Positions 8,830 through 16,589 of a DNA stretch of 54,820 bases are shown piece after piece. A program made the position numbers and the translations under genes. Every line of letters starts with the position of its first letter. Position 1 is the stretch's first letter. Source of the DNA: AC-51 sp963749895. GTDB lineage: Bacteria > Actinomycetota > UBA4738 > HRBIN12. The stretch lies in the NCBI GenBank assembly GCA_963749895.1, contig CAVVOG010000004.1:1-54820 (forward strand). The letters run 5' to 3'. The notes under the pieces are model-generated. The model saw only the letters and a list, made by a program, of their open reading frames with translations, was not told where the DNA came from and ran no database searches.

Positions 8830-9606
8830 ATGGCCGAACGCCCGGTCGCCGTCGTCACCGGCGCGGGTCGAGGGATCGGTCGCCAGATCGCGATCTCGCT
8901 CGCTCGGGCGGGCGCCGATCTCGTGCTCGCCGGACGCGACCCCGCGACGTTGCACGACGCCGCGCGGCTCGTGTCGGCGGCCGGCGCTTCGGTGGAGGTG
9001 GTGCCGACCGACGTGACCGATGAGGCCGCCGTGGAGGCGTTAGCCACCGCGACGCTCGAACGGTTCGGGAAGGTCGACGTGCTCGTGGCGAACAGCGGGG
9101 TCGGCGGACCGAGCGCCCCACTGTGGGAGCAGACGAGGACCGGGTGGGACGATACGTTCGCGGTCAACACGACCGGGGTGTTCCTGTGCGCCCGCGCGCT
9201 CGTCCCCCCGATGCTGGAGCGTCGGTCGGGATCGGTCGTCGTGGTCGGCTCGATGACGGGCAAGCGCCCGCTGTGGGGGCGGAGCCCCTACGGAGCCAGC
9301 AAGCTCGCGCTCGTCGGGCTCGTACGGACCCTCGCGCTCGAGGCCGCGCCGTACGGTGTGCGCGTCAACCTCGTCTCGCCCGGTCCGGTCGCGGGCGAGA
9401 GGATGGACTGGGTGTTCGCCGCTCAGGCCGAGGGACGGGGGATCTCCCCCGACGACGCGCGTGCGGAGATGGTGGCCCAGCTGCCGGTCGGACGGCTGAT
9501 CGAGGCATCCGAGGTCGCCCAGGCCGTCGTCACCCTCGCGCTCGGGGATCTCACCGGGATCACAGGGGTGGATCTCAACGTGAGCGGGGGCATGGTGATG
9601 TACTGA
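8830..9606 (+). CDS. Short-chain dehydrogenase/reductase
   Basis: 258-residue SDR with cofactor motif VTGAGRGIGRQ, the NANSG-like segment (VANSGVGG), catalytic Ser in GSMTG and Tyr-Lys in YGASKLALVG. It begins one base after the HisD-like gene and is clearly in the same operon. In the HpsN pathway, an SDR (HpsO) and a zinc dehydrogenase (HpsP) interconvert the diol enantiomers; this operon neighbourhood has the same three enzyme types. The substrate is otherwise unknown. Confidence 0.93.
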   Translation: MAERPVAVVTGAGRGIGRQIAISLARAGADLVLAGRDPATLHDAARLVSAAGASVEVVPTDVTDEAAVEALATATLERFGKVDVLVANSGVGGPSAPLWEQTRTGWDDTFAVNTTGVFLCARALVPPMLERRSGSVVVVGSMTGKRPLWGRSPYGASKLALVGLVRTLALEAAPYGVRVNLVSPGPVAGERMDWVFAAQAEGRGISPDDARAEMVAQLPVGRLIEASEVAQAVVTLALGDLTGITGVDLNVSGGMVMY

Positions 9607-9629
9607 GTCCCTTCGGAGAAGGAGGACAC

Positions 9630-10322
9630 GTGCCGAGGATCGTCGATCTGTCGCAGGACATCTACACCGGGATGATGGTCTACCCGGGACACCTGAAGAC
9701 CGTGCTGTTCGAACACGTCACGCATGCCGAGACGGCGCCGCGCTTCGACAGCGGGTTCTCGTTCCAGACGAAGGGGTTCCTCCTGAACGACAACGGGCCG
9801 ACCCACGTCGATTCCTTCAGCCACCTCGACCCCGACCCGTCGGCCGAGACGATCGATCAGATGTCGCTGGACCTCTTCTACGGCGAGGCGATCTGCATCG
9901 ACGTGACCGGCGCCGAGCCGCGCGCCGACATCCCGGTCGCTCGCGTGGAGCAGGGACTCGCGGAGGCGGGCCTCGAGGTCCGGCGCGGCGACATCGTCTT
10001 GTTCCACACGGGCACCGCCACGAGGTACGCGGGTCAGCCCGAGTACCTCACGGAGTTCCCCGGGCTGGGGGCCGACGTCGCCGACTGGATCGTCGAGCAC
10101 GGTGTGAAGTCGTTCGGGGTCGACAGCAGCACGCCCGACAACCCGTCGAGCCGTATCTACCCGATCCATATGATGGGCCGCAAGCACCACATCACCCACT
10201 ACGAGAACCTGATGAACCTCGATCAGGTCGCGGGCAAGCGCTTCACGTTCATCGGGCTCCCGCTGAAGCTCAAGGGAGCGCACGGAGGTCCCACGCGCGC
10301 CGTGGCGCTGATCGATGACTGA
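9630..10322 (+). CDS. Cyclase-family metal hydrolase (kynurenine formamidase/isatin hydrolase-like)
   Basis: 230-residue protein of the cyclase family, metal-dependent hydrolases of amides, lactams or lactones. The usual HxGTHxDxPxH motif appears as NGPTHVDSFSH, so the first His is replaced by Asn while the other ligands remain. The segments DIVLFHTG and FGVDSSTPDNP are typical of the family. The start is GTG 9630, preceded by a strong GAAGGAGGA at 9618-9626; no in-frame upstream start with such a site exists. Its 3' end overlaps the peroxiredoxin start by 8 bases, so it is part of the 7512-10794 operon. Confidence 0.87.
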   Translation: MPRIVDLSQDIYTGMMVYPGHLKTVLFEHVTHAETAPRFDSGFSFQTKGFLLNDNGPTHVDSFSHLDPDPSAETIDQMSLDLFYGEAICIDVTGAEPRADIPVARVEQGLAEAGLEVRRGDIVLFHTGTATRYAGQPEYLTEFPGLGADVADWIVEHGVKSFGVDSSTPDNPSSRIYPIHMMGRKHHITHYENLMNLDQVAGKRFTFIGLPLKLKGAHGGPTRAVALIDD

Positions 10323-10794
10323 GCGCCGGCCCCTCGACGTCGGTGACCGAGCGCCCTCGTTCCGGCTGCGGAGGACCTTCGAGGAGAAGCGGTCGCTCGA
10401 GGAGCTGCTCGAGACCGGACCGCTGCTGCTCGCCTTCTACGTCTTCGACTACGGCGGGGTCTGAAGCACCGAGCTGTCCCAGTTGGGGCAGATGGCGCCT
10501 CGGGTCGAGGCGATGGGCGGGACGATCGCGGCGATCGCGGTCACGGCGACCTTCTCCCAGATGGCGTTCGCGGAGCACCTCGGTGTCCCGTTCCCGCTGC
10601 TGTCCGACTGGGGCCGCGACACGTGCGAGGCGTACGGGGTGCGCTACGACGTGTGGAAGGAGCACGACGGCCTCGCGAAACGATCCGTGTTCGTGATCGA
10701 CCGGGGCGGGACGATCCGCTACCGATGGGTGAGCGACGACGCGCTCGTGACGCCCGACCTGGAAGAAGCGCTCGACGTCCTCGCGACGCTCTGA
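10315..10794 (+). CDS. Peroxiredoxin-like protein with in-frame UGA at the catalytic Cys: candidate selenoprotein
   Basis: Read through one TGA (10462-10464) this frame gives 159 residues with the fold order of AhpC/TSA/BCP peroxiredoxins: VGDRAPSFRL, then LLLAFYVFDYGGV-U-STEL, then GVPFPLLSDW, EAYGVR and SVFVIDRGGTIRYRW. Aligned to BCP (FYPKDDTPGCTTE), the UGA at residue 50 falls exactly on the peroxidatic Cys. The usual Thr three residues before it is Gly. A 7-bp hairpin with loop AGUU follows at 10474-10491, as expected for a bacterial SECIS. The start ATG 10315 overlaps the cyclase stop by 8 bases. The alternative, a TGC/TGT to TGA nonsense mutation, is possible; selA, selB, selC and selD are not in the window. 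Confidence 0.78.
10474..10491 (+). promoter_or_regulatory. SECIS-like hairpin after the in-frame UGA
   Basis: CUGUCCC pairs with GGGGCAG (7 bp, one G-U) around the tetraloop AGUU. The loop's second base is G (10482), 18 nucleotides after the UGA. Published bacterial SECIS rules (short apical loop, a G in its first two bases, loop about 16-37 nucleotides from UGA) are all met. The structure was folded by eye only. Confidence 0.6.
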
Positions 10795-10800
10795 AGACGC

Positions 10801-11724
10801 TCAGTCCGCAGGCGGGAGCGGCTCGTCCGGCCGCAGGCGATCCGAGAGCAGCCCAGCGCCCACCCCGGTGAGGATCAGGGCGAGGCTCACGACCACGCTG
10901 GGCGTGAGCTGCTCGTCCGTGAACGTCACCGACGTCGCGAGACCGACGACCGGCACCGCCATCACCGTGAGGTTCGCGGTGATGGCCGGGAGGCTCCGGC
11001 CCACCGTCAGCAGCCCCCACAGCGCGAACGCCGACGCGAGCACGATCTGGTACGCGACGATCGCGGCCGTGGCCCAGGTCCAGGCGATCGTGGGTGGGCC
11101 CTCGACGACGAGGGCGACGACGACGATGGGGATCGCCCCGAGCCCCAGCTGCCACGGCATCAGCTCGATCGGCGAACCGATCCACCGGTGCCCACGGACG
11201 TGCACCGTGGTCGAGGCGTTCGCGACGGCCGCGACCAGGAGCATGGCGGTACCGCCCACCACAAGGGGATCCCCCCAGTCGAACGAGGCCGGCTCGAGCA
11301 GCAGGACCAACCCGGCACAGCCGAGCGCGAGGCCCGCGAGGCGCAGGGGGGTCAGTCGTTCGTGCAGGGTGACAGCGGCCAGGGGCGCGGCCCACAGCGC
11401 CCCGGTGTACACGAGGATCGACGATCGCCCGGGGGGAACGAACCGCAGCGCCGCGAACACGAAGGCCGTGACGAGCGCCAGGCGCAGAAGGCCGACGCTC
11501 AGCACGATGGCGCGGTCGGCGCGCGCGGGCCGGCGGAGGCGCCCCTGCGCGCGCATCACCGCGGCCACGAGGAGCGCGGCGCCGCCGAGGCGGATCGCCG
11601 CGAGCCACAGCGGAGGCACGAGTTCGACGCCCGCGGCCATGATCGGCCAGTTCGAGCCGAGCACCGTCACCGTCGCGGCCGCGACCAGATAGACGGCCGG
11701 CCTGGGCACCGTCGGCGAGGACAC
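10801..11724 (-). CDS. EamA/DMT-family transporter
   Basis: 307-residue integral membrane protein with about ten hydrophobic helices in two EamA repeats, of the drug/metabolite transporter superfamily (exporters of amino acids, nucleotides or metabolites). The second repeat reads VVGGTAMLLVAAVANAST onward and ends VVVSLALILTGVGAGLL. The start chosen is GTG 11724, 7 bases after the stop of the M24 peptidase gene, so the two are co-transcribed. It converges on the peroxiredoxin gene, leaving only 6 bases between the stops. Confidence 0.85.
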   Translation of the reverse strand: MSSPTVPRPAVYLVAAATVTVLGSNWPIMAAGVELVPPLWLAAIRLGGAALLVAAVMRAQGRLRRPARADRAIVLSVGLLRLALVTAFVFAALRFVPPGRSSILVYTGALWAAPLAAVTLHERLTPLRLAGLALGCAGLVLLLEPASFDWGDPLVVGGTAMLLVAAVANASTTVHVRGHRWIGSPIELMPWQLGLGAIPIVVVALVVEGPPTIAWTWATAAIVAYQIVLASAFALWGLLTVGRSLPAITANLTVMAVPVVGLATSVTFTDEQLTPSVVVSLALILTGVGAGLLSDRLRPDEPLPPAD

Positions 11725-11731
11725 GGGCCCG

Positions 11732-12952
11732 CTAGCCGAGGAGACGCTCCTCGTACTCGACCCGGGACAGGATCCTGGGGTCGCCTTCGGTGACGAGCAC
11801 CATGTCCTCGATCCGGACTCCTCCTCCCCCGCGAACATCGGGGACCCACACGAGCGGCTCGATCGCGAACACCATCCCCGGACGGAGCTCGACCTGGGTC
11901 GAGCCCGGCAGCGTCTCGCCGATGTACGGCGGCTCGTTCGCCCCCATGCCGATCCCGTGGCCGATGAACAGGTTGAACAGGTGCTCGGCGAACCCGTGCT
12001 CGGCGACCGTCGCCACGACGGCGTTCGCCACGTCACCGGTCGTCGCGCCCGGACGCATCACCGCCACACCCGCCATCAGCCCTTCGTAGACGGCGCGGTA
12101 CACGCGCTTCTGCATCGCGTTCGGTTTGCCGACGATCGTCGTGCGGCCGATGTCGGCGAAGTAGCCGTTCCACATCGCACCGATGTCGATGAAGCAGAGG
12201 TCGCCGTTGCGCACGAGCTTGTCGGTGCAGATCCGGTGTGGCGGCGACATGTGCTCGCCCGAAGCGACGAACGGCGTGATCACGTGGGCCATCTCGCCGC
12301 CCAGGTGATACAGCGTCTGCATCGCGTCACCGGCGATCTCGTTCTCCCGCCGGCCGGCGCGCGTGCCGTCGAGGGCGCGCTGGGTCACGGCGTCGCCGAT
12401 CGCGCAGGCCTCCTCGATGATCGCGAGCTCGTCCGGCGACTTCACGAGGCGGACGCGCTGCATGAGTGTGTCGCCGTCGGCGAGCTCGACGTCGGGCAGG
12501 CGCTCATGGATCGACTCGACGAGCGAGAAGTTGACCTGGTCGACGCCGAGCCTGCCCGAACCCATCCCCGCCTCGGCAAGCAGAGGAGCCAAGGTCGATA
12601 CGACGAACCCGTCGACGAGCTCCCGCTGCTCCATGATCGGGATCGGGTGCGCGGCCGCGAGCCAGGACATCCCCATCGAGGCCTTGTCGATCTCGCCGCC
12701 GGAGCATAGGAGGACGGGATCGTTACCCCTGGTCAGGAGCACGCCGTTCAGCGACGTCATCTTCCCGGCGATCAACTGGGCGCGCAGCGACGTGAGGTAC
12801 CGGACGTTCTCGTCCTTCCACAGGAGCAGGCCGTCGAGGTCCGACGCATCGAGGGCCGTCCGAACGGCCTCGACGCGATGACGCCGGAGACGATCGACGT
12901 CGATCCGGTCCTCCCAGTCGACCGTGAACGGACCTCTCGCGTAGGCGCTCAC
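11732..12952 (-). CDS. M24 family metallohydrolase (Xaa-Pro aminopeptidase/creatinase-like), metal site intact
   Basis: 406-residue pita-bread protein: an N-terminal creatinase/prolidase domain (about 1-150) followed by the M24 catalytic domain. All five metal ligands are visible: Asp in CFIDIGAMWNG, Asp in YFADIGRTT, His in FIGHGIGMG, Glu in FAIEPLVWVP and Glu in RIEDMVLVTEGD. It would hydrolyse an X-Pro bond or a related C-N bond in a small molecule. The start chosen is GTG 12952, preceded by GAGGGGAG on the minus strand; upstream codons cross the operator at 12993. It is divergent from the Gfo/Idh/MocA gene. Confidence 0.87.
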   Translation of the reverse strand: MSAYARGPFTVDWEDRIDVDRLRRHRVEAVRTALDASDLDGLLLWKDENVRYLTSLRAQLIAGKMTSLNGVLLTRGNDPVLLCSGGEIDKASMGMSWLAAAHPIPIMEQRELVDGFVVSTLAPLLAEAGMGSGRLGVDQVNFSLVESIHERLPDVELADGDTLMQRVRLVKSPDELAIIEEACAIGDAVTQRALDGTRAGRRENEIAGDAMQTLYHLGGEMAHVITPFVASGEHMSPPHRICTDKLVRNGDLCFIDIGAMWNGYFADIGRTTIVGKPNAMQKRVYRAVYEGLMAGVAVMRPGATTGDVANAVVATVAEHGFAEHLFNLFIGHGIGMGANEPPYIGETLPGSTQVELRPGMVFAIEPLVWVPDVRGGGGVRIEDMVLVTEGDPRILSRVEYEERLLG

Positions 12953-12992
12953 CGATGCTCCCCTCAGATCCTGGCCCGGCTCTTGCCTCGGA

Positions 12993-13008
12993 TTGTGCAC
13001 AATACATC
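12993..13008 (+). promoter_or_regulatory. Dyad operator-like site C (divergent M24 / Gfo-Idh promoters)
   Basis: TTGTGCACAATACATC in the 85-base gap between two divergent genes. It fits the TRYAY-N-RTRYA dyad (TGCAC-A-ATACA) and also overlaps the perfect palindrome ATTGTGCACAAT. Regulatory role is inferred from recurrence and position. Confidence 0.62.
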
Positions 13009-13037
13009 CCCGAACCCGGAACCGGAGGTGGATGGCC

Positions 13038-14024
13038 ATGGAGAAGGCACGGCTCGGCATCGTGGGCCTGGGGTGGTTCGGCGACGTGCTCGCCCGGGGA
13101 GCGGTCGACTCCGGACTGGCCGAGGTGATGTCGTGCTACGCGCGCTCCGAGGACGCGCGCGAGGCGTTCGCGCGCGACCACGGCTGCCGCGCCGCCTCCT
13201 CGCTCGAGGAACTGCTGGCCGATGTGGACGGCGTGGTCCTCGCGACCCCCCACTCGACGCACGCCGACCAGATCGAGCGCGCGGCGGCTGAAGGCACCCA
13301 CGTGTTCGTGGAGAAGCCGCTGACCCTCACGGCCGAGGACGCGCGACGGGCGATCGACGCCACGCAGCGTGCAGGGGTGACCCTCCAGGTCGGCTTCAAC
13401 CGACGGCGTCACCCCGCGGTCAGACGGATCAAGGCGATGATCGACGACGGGGAGCTCGGGACCCTCCTGCAGATCGAAGGGTTCCACTCCGCGGCCGGCG
13501 GGTTCAGACCCGACCTGCCGGCCTGGCGGTCGGACCCGGCCGAGTGCCCGGCCGGCGGGATGACCCCACTCGGGGTCCACACGATCGACACCTTCCACTA
13601 CTGGGCCGGTCCCGCGGTCCGCGTCGCCGCGTTCAGCTCGCAGATCGGCGGGCTCTCCACCCTCGACCAGGCGACGACCGTGATCGTCGAGTACGAGGGC
13701 GGGGTCCTCGGCTCGATCAACACCTCGTACTTCACGGCACCGGTCGTGACGCTCGCCGCCTACGGGACCGACACGAGCGCGTGGAGCGAGGAGGACGGCG
13801 CGCGCCTGTTCCTGCAGGCGCGGAGCGAGAAGGCTCGCACCGAGCGAGACGTCGCCATGCTCGACACGATCCAAGACGAGATGGGCGAGTTCGCGCGATG
13901 CATCCTGCACGCGGAGCGTCCCGAGACCGGTGGGGCGGAGGGGCTCGAGGCCGTCGCCGTGCTCGAGGCAGCGCTGCGGTCGATCGAGACCGGCCGCGTC
14001 GTCGACCTATCCGACATCCGTTGA
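13038..14024 (+). CDS. Gfo/Idh/MocA family oxidoreductase
   Basis: 328-residue NAD(P)-dependent oxidoreductase of the glucose-fructose oxidoreductase/inositol dehydrogenase family. The N-terminal Rossmann motif is GIVGLGWFGDV, the conserved EKP motif is FVEKPLTL, and the C-terminal half carries GGMTPLGVHTIDTFHYW. Such enzymes oxidise hydroxyl groups of sugars, polyols and related compounds. Two ATGs are possible (13032, 13038); 13038 was taken because it sits 9 bases after GGAGG. It lies downstream of the divergent operator and upstream of the DRE-TIM enzyme. Confidence 0.92.
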   Translation: MEKARLGIVGLGWFGDVLARGAVDSGLAEVMSCYARSEDAREAFARDHGCRAASSLEELLADVDGVVLATPHSTHADQIERAAAEGTHVFVEKPLTLTAEDARRAIDATQRAGVTLQVGFNRRRHPAVRRIKAMIDDGELGTLLQIEGFHSAAGGFRPDLPAWRSDPAECPAGGMTPLGVHTIDTFHYWAGPAVRVAAFSSQIGGLSTLDQATTVIVEYEGGVLGSINTSYFTAPVVTLAAYGTDTSAWSEEDGARLFLQARSEKARTERDVAMLDTIQDEMGEFARCILHAERPETGGAEGLEAVAVLEAALRSIETGRVVDLSDIR

Positions 14025-14054
14025 GCCGCAGCGAGGATCCCCCGCGAGAGCCGA

Positions 14055-14070
14055 TTGTATATGATGCACA
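14055..14070 (+). promoter_or_regulatory. Dyad operator-like site D (DRE-TIM enzyme operon)
   Basis: TTGTATATGATGCACA, 26 bases before the start codon at 14096 and 31 after the preceding stop. It is the best match to the shared dyad (TATAT-G-ATGCA). It implies a separate promoter for the 14096-19236 operon. Confidence 0.65.
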
Positions 14071-14095
14071 CGCACACCAGGAGCGGGAGGCGGCG

Positions 14096-15313
14096 ATGAG
14101 CGAAGGACCCTGGCACACCCGAGATTGGTTCACGAGCCCGTGGAACTTCATGCCGGAGATCCGGGACGAGCTCCAGCTCCCCGGCACCGTGCAGGTCCAC
14201 GACGTGACCCTGCGCGATGGAGAACAGCAGGCGGGGGTCGTCTTCACCAAAGACGACAAGCTCCGGATCGCGGAGGCGCTCGCCGAGGCCGGCGTGCCAC
14301 GTATCGAGGCAGGCCTCCCCGCCGTGTCACCGGCCGACGAGGCCGCCGTCCGTGAGATGGTCACGATGGGGCTGCCCTCGAAGGTCTACGCGTTCTCTCG
14401 CTGCATCGTCGACGACGTGAAGCTCGCCGCGGACTGCGGCGTCGACGGGGTCGTGATGGAGATCCCCTCGAGCCACCACCTGGTCGAGAAGGCGTACCGA
14501 TGGCCGGTCGAGCGCGCGATCGACGCATCGGTCGAGGCGACGAGCCTCGCGCACGAACTCGGGCTGACGGTCTCGTTCTTCCCGATCGACGCGACACGTG
14601 CGGGTCTCGTGGAGTACCTCGACCTGCTGGAGCGGGTCGCGACCGACGGGCACGTGGACGCCGTCGGGCTCGTCGACACCTTCGGCGTCTTGTCGCCGCA
14701 CGGCGTCCGGATGTTCGTCCGGCAGACGCGCGAGCGGATGGGCGTGCCGCTCGAGACGCACTTCCACATGGACTTCGGGCTCGGGGTCGCGAACACGCTC
14801 CTCGCGGTGGGCGAAGGCGTCGAGGTCATCCAGACGACGATCACGGGCATCGGCGAGCGTGCCGGGAACACGCCGATGGAGGAGACGGTGCTCGCCCTGC
14901 TGACGATGTACGGCATCGACACGGGGATCCGGACGCAGGACTTCTTCGAGCTGTCGAAGCTCGTGATGGACCTCGCCGGGGTCTCGCAGCCTTCGAACCG
15001 TCCGGTCGTCGGCGAGCGCCTGTACAACGTGGAGTCCGGGATCATCACCACCTGGGTTCGCAACGTGGGTGACGAGCTGAACGAGTCGTTCCCCTACCGC
15101 CCCGAGCTGGTGGGCCAGCCCGCCCCCGAGCTCGTGCTCGGCAAGGGGTCGGGACTCGACTCCGTCGCGGCGTGGCTGGACAAGCATGGACTGTCGGCCT
15201 CGACGGAGGAGATCGGGACGATCCTGGTCGAGGTGAAGGCACGGTCGCTGGAGAAGAAGAGGCTCCTCGACGACGAGGAGTTCCTGGCGATCGTCGAACA
15301 GGTCAAGGGCTGA
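14096..15313 (+). CDS. DRE-TIM metallolyase, 2-isopropylmalate/homocitrate synthase-like
   Basis: 405-residue TIM-barrel enzyme that would catalyse an aldol-type condensation with acetyl-CoA or the reverse cleavage. Marks are the DRE-family loop VTLRDGEQQAGV, the metal-binding HFHMDFGLG, and the GERAGNTPMEE segment that is shared with isopropylmalate and homocitrate synthases. It lacks the C-terminal regulatory domain of LeuA. The start ATG 14096 follows GGAGCGGGAGG. It sits in a catabolic block with an M24 protein and no leucine genes, so a biosynthetic role is doubtful; a degradative lyase or synthase is more likely. Confidence 0.88.
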   Translation: MSEGPWHTRDWFTSPWNFMPEIRDELQLPGTVQVHDVTLRDGEQQAGVVFTKDDKLRIAEALAEAGVPRIEAGLPAVSPADEAAVREMVTMGLPSKVYAFSRCIVDDVKLAADCGVDGVVMEIPSSHHLVEKAYRWPVERAIDASVEATSLAHELGLTVSFFPIDATRAGLVEYLDLLERVATDGHVDAVGLVDTFGVLSPHGVRMFVRQTRERMGVPLETHFHMDFGLGVANTLLAVGEGVEVIQTTITGIGERAGNTPMEETVLALLTMYGIDTGIRTQDFFELSKLVMDLAGVSQPSNRPVVGERLYNVESGIITTWVRNVGDELNESFPYRPELVGQPAPELVLGKGSGLDSVAAWLDKHGLSASTEEIGTILVEVKARSLEKKRLLDDEEFLAIVEQVKG

Positions 15314-15346
15314 AGCCCGTCGCAGGCACAGAGGGAGGCGAACGAG

Positions 15347-16585
15347 ATGAGGGAAGCCTTCGGGTACGCGAACATCGAATGGAAGCAGTCGATCGACTGG
15401 AACGCGGTCCGCGCCTGGCGGCTGGCGCGCGCGCGGGAGGCGATGAAGCGCCACGGCCTCGGCGCGATGCTCGTGATGTTCGACGAGAACGTCCGCTACC
15501 TGACGTCCACCCTCACGCCGGGCTGGAACCGGCTGAAGCCGGGGCTGCGCTACGCGATCCTGGTCGAGGGGAAGGACCCGATCCTGTACGAGCAGGGTGA
15601 CATCGGGATACACGTGAAGAAGCACTCCCCCTGGCTGAAGCCCGAGAACGTCCGGCACTCGTTCAGCTGGATCAAGGGCGCGGCAGGACCCGCGGCCGCG
15701 AACCAGGTCGGCAAGTTCACCAGGGCGCTGCTGAACGACCTCGAGGAAGCCGGGGTGAAAGATCAGCCGATGGGCGTGGACTTCATCGACATCAACATGA
15801 TGAAGGCGTTCGAGGAAGCCGGTATCACCTGGACCGACGGCATGTCGCCGATGATGGAGGCGCGCGCCGTCAAGAGCCCCGACGAGGTCAACTGCCAGCG
15901 GATCGTCGCCTCGATCTGCGACTCGCTGCACTACGAGATGCAGCAGTTCCTGCGGCCCGGGCTCACCGAGAACCAGGTGGCGGCGCACGGGTTCGAGTTC
16001 CTGTACTCGTTCCCCGGCGTCGAGGACGTGGAAGACGTGATCGTCTCCTCGGGTCCGAACGCGTGGCCGAACTGGCGGAACTTCTCCGACCGCATCATCC
16101 GCCCCGGTGACCTGGTCATCATCGACGTCGCGGCGCTCACGTGGAACGGGTTCAAGTCATGCGTGTACCGCACGTTCTGCGTCGGCGGGACGCCGACCGC
16201 GGAGATGAAGGAGTACTACGACCTGGCGAACGTGTGGCTCCAGGACTCGATCGCGGCCGTCAAGCCCGGCGTCACGACCCGCGACATCGCCTCGAAGTGG
16301 CCCTCCGCGATGGACATCTGGGGCTACGAGGACGAGGACGAGGCCGCGGCGAACCTGTGGGGGCACGGGCTCGGGCTGGCGCAGTACGACCCGCCCGTCA
16401 TCTCCAGGATCTGGTCCCTCGACTACCCCGTCGAGATCCAGGAGGGGATGGTCTTCGCCCTCGAGACCCAGCACGGCAAGGTCCACGAGTTCGGCGTTCG
16501 CCTCGAGGAGATGCTGGTCGTGACCGAGGACGGGCACGAGCTCCTCACCTCGTTCCCGATCGACGAGATCACGCTCGCCGGCTGA
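15347..16585 (+). CDS. M24 family creatinase/aminopeptidase-P-like protein with altered metal site
   Basis: 412-residue pita-bread protein with a creatinase N-terminal domain and an M24 domain. The first Asp (VIIDVAALTWNG), the His (WGHGLGLAQYD) and the two Glu positions (FALETQHG, RLEEMLVV) are present. The second Asp of the usual YxSDxTRTF motif is Cys272 in FKSCVYRTF. Loss of a metal ligand suggests a metal-independent enzyme, as creatinase is, or an altered metal site as in M24 lyases such as DddP. It follows the DRE-TIM gene by 33 bases with a good ribosome site (GAGGGAGGCG). Confidence 0.88.
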   Translation: MREAFGYANIEWKQSIDWNAVRAWRLARAREAMKRHGLGAMLVMFDENVRYLTSTLTPGWNRLKPGLRYAILVEGKDPILYEQGDIGIHVKKHSPWLKPENVRHSFSWIKGAAGPAAANQVGKFTRALLNDLEEAGVKDQPMGVDFIDINMMKAFEEAGITWTDGMSPMMEARAVKSPDEVNCQRIVASICDSLHYEMQQFLRPGLTENQVAAHGFEFLYSFPGVEDVEDVIVSSGPNAWPNWRNFSDRIIRPGDLVIIDVAALTWNGFKSCVYRTFCVGGTPTAEMKEYYDLANVWLQDSIAAVKPGVTTRDIASKWPSAMDIWGYEDEDEAAANLWGHGLGLAQYDPPVISRIWSLDYPVEIQEGMVFALETQHGKVHEFGVRLEEMLVVTEDGHELLTSFPIDEITLAG

Positions 16586-16589
16586 GGAC

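Noticed and set aside
10483..10794. A 103-residue gene starting at the internal ATG 10483
   Set aside because: No ribosome site, begins in the middle of the peroxiredoxin fold after the catalytic position, and the upstream part of the fold is in the same frame across a single TGA.
13544..14095. Upstream extension of the DRE-TIM enzyme
   Set aside because: The extension overlaps the Gfo/Idh/MocA gene in another frame; ATG 14096 has a good ribosome site.
14096..15313. leuA of leucine synthesis
   Set aside because: No regulatory C-terminal domain and no leu genes nearby; located in a catabolic block.
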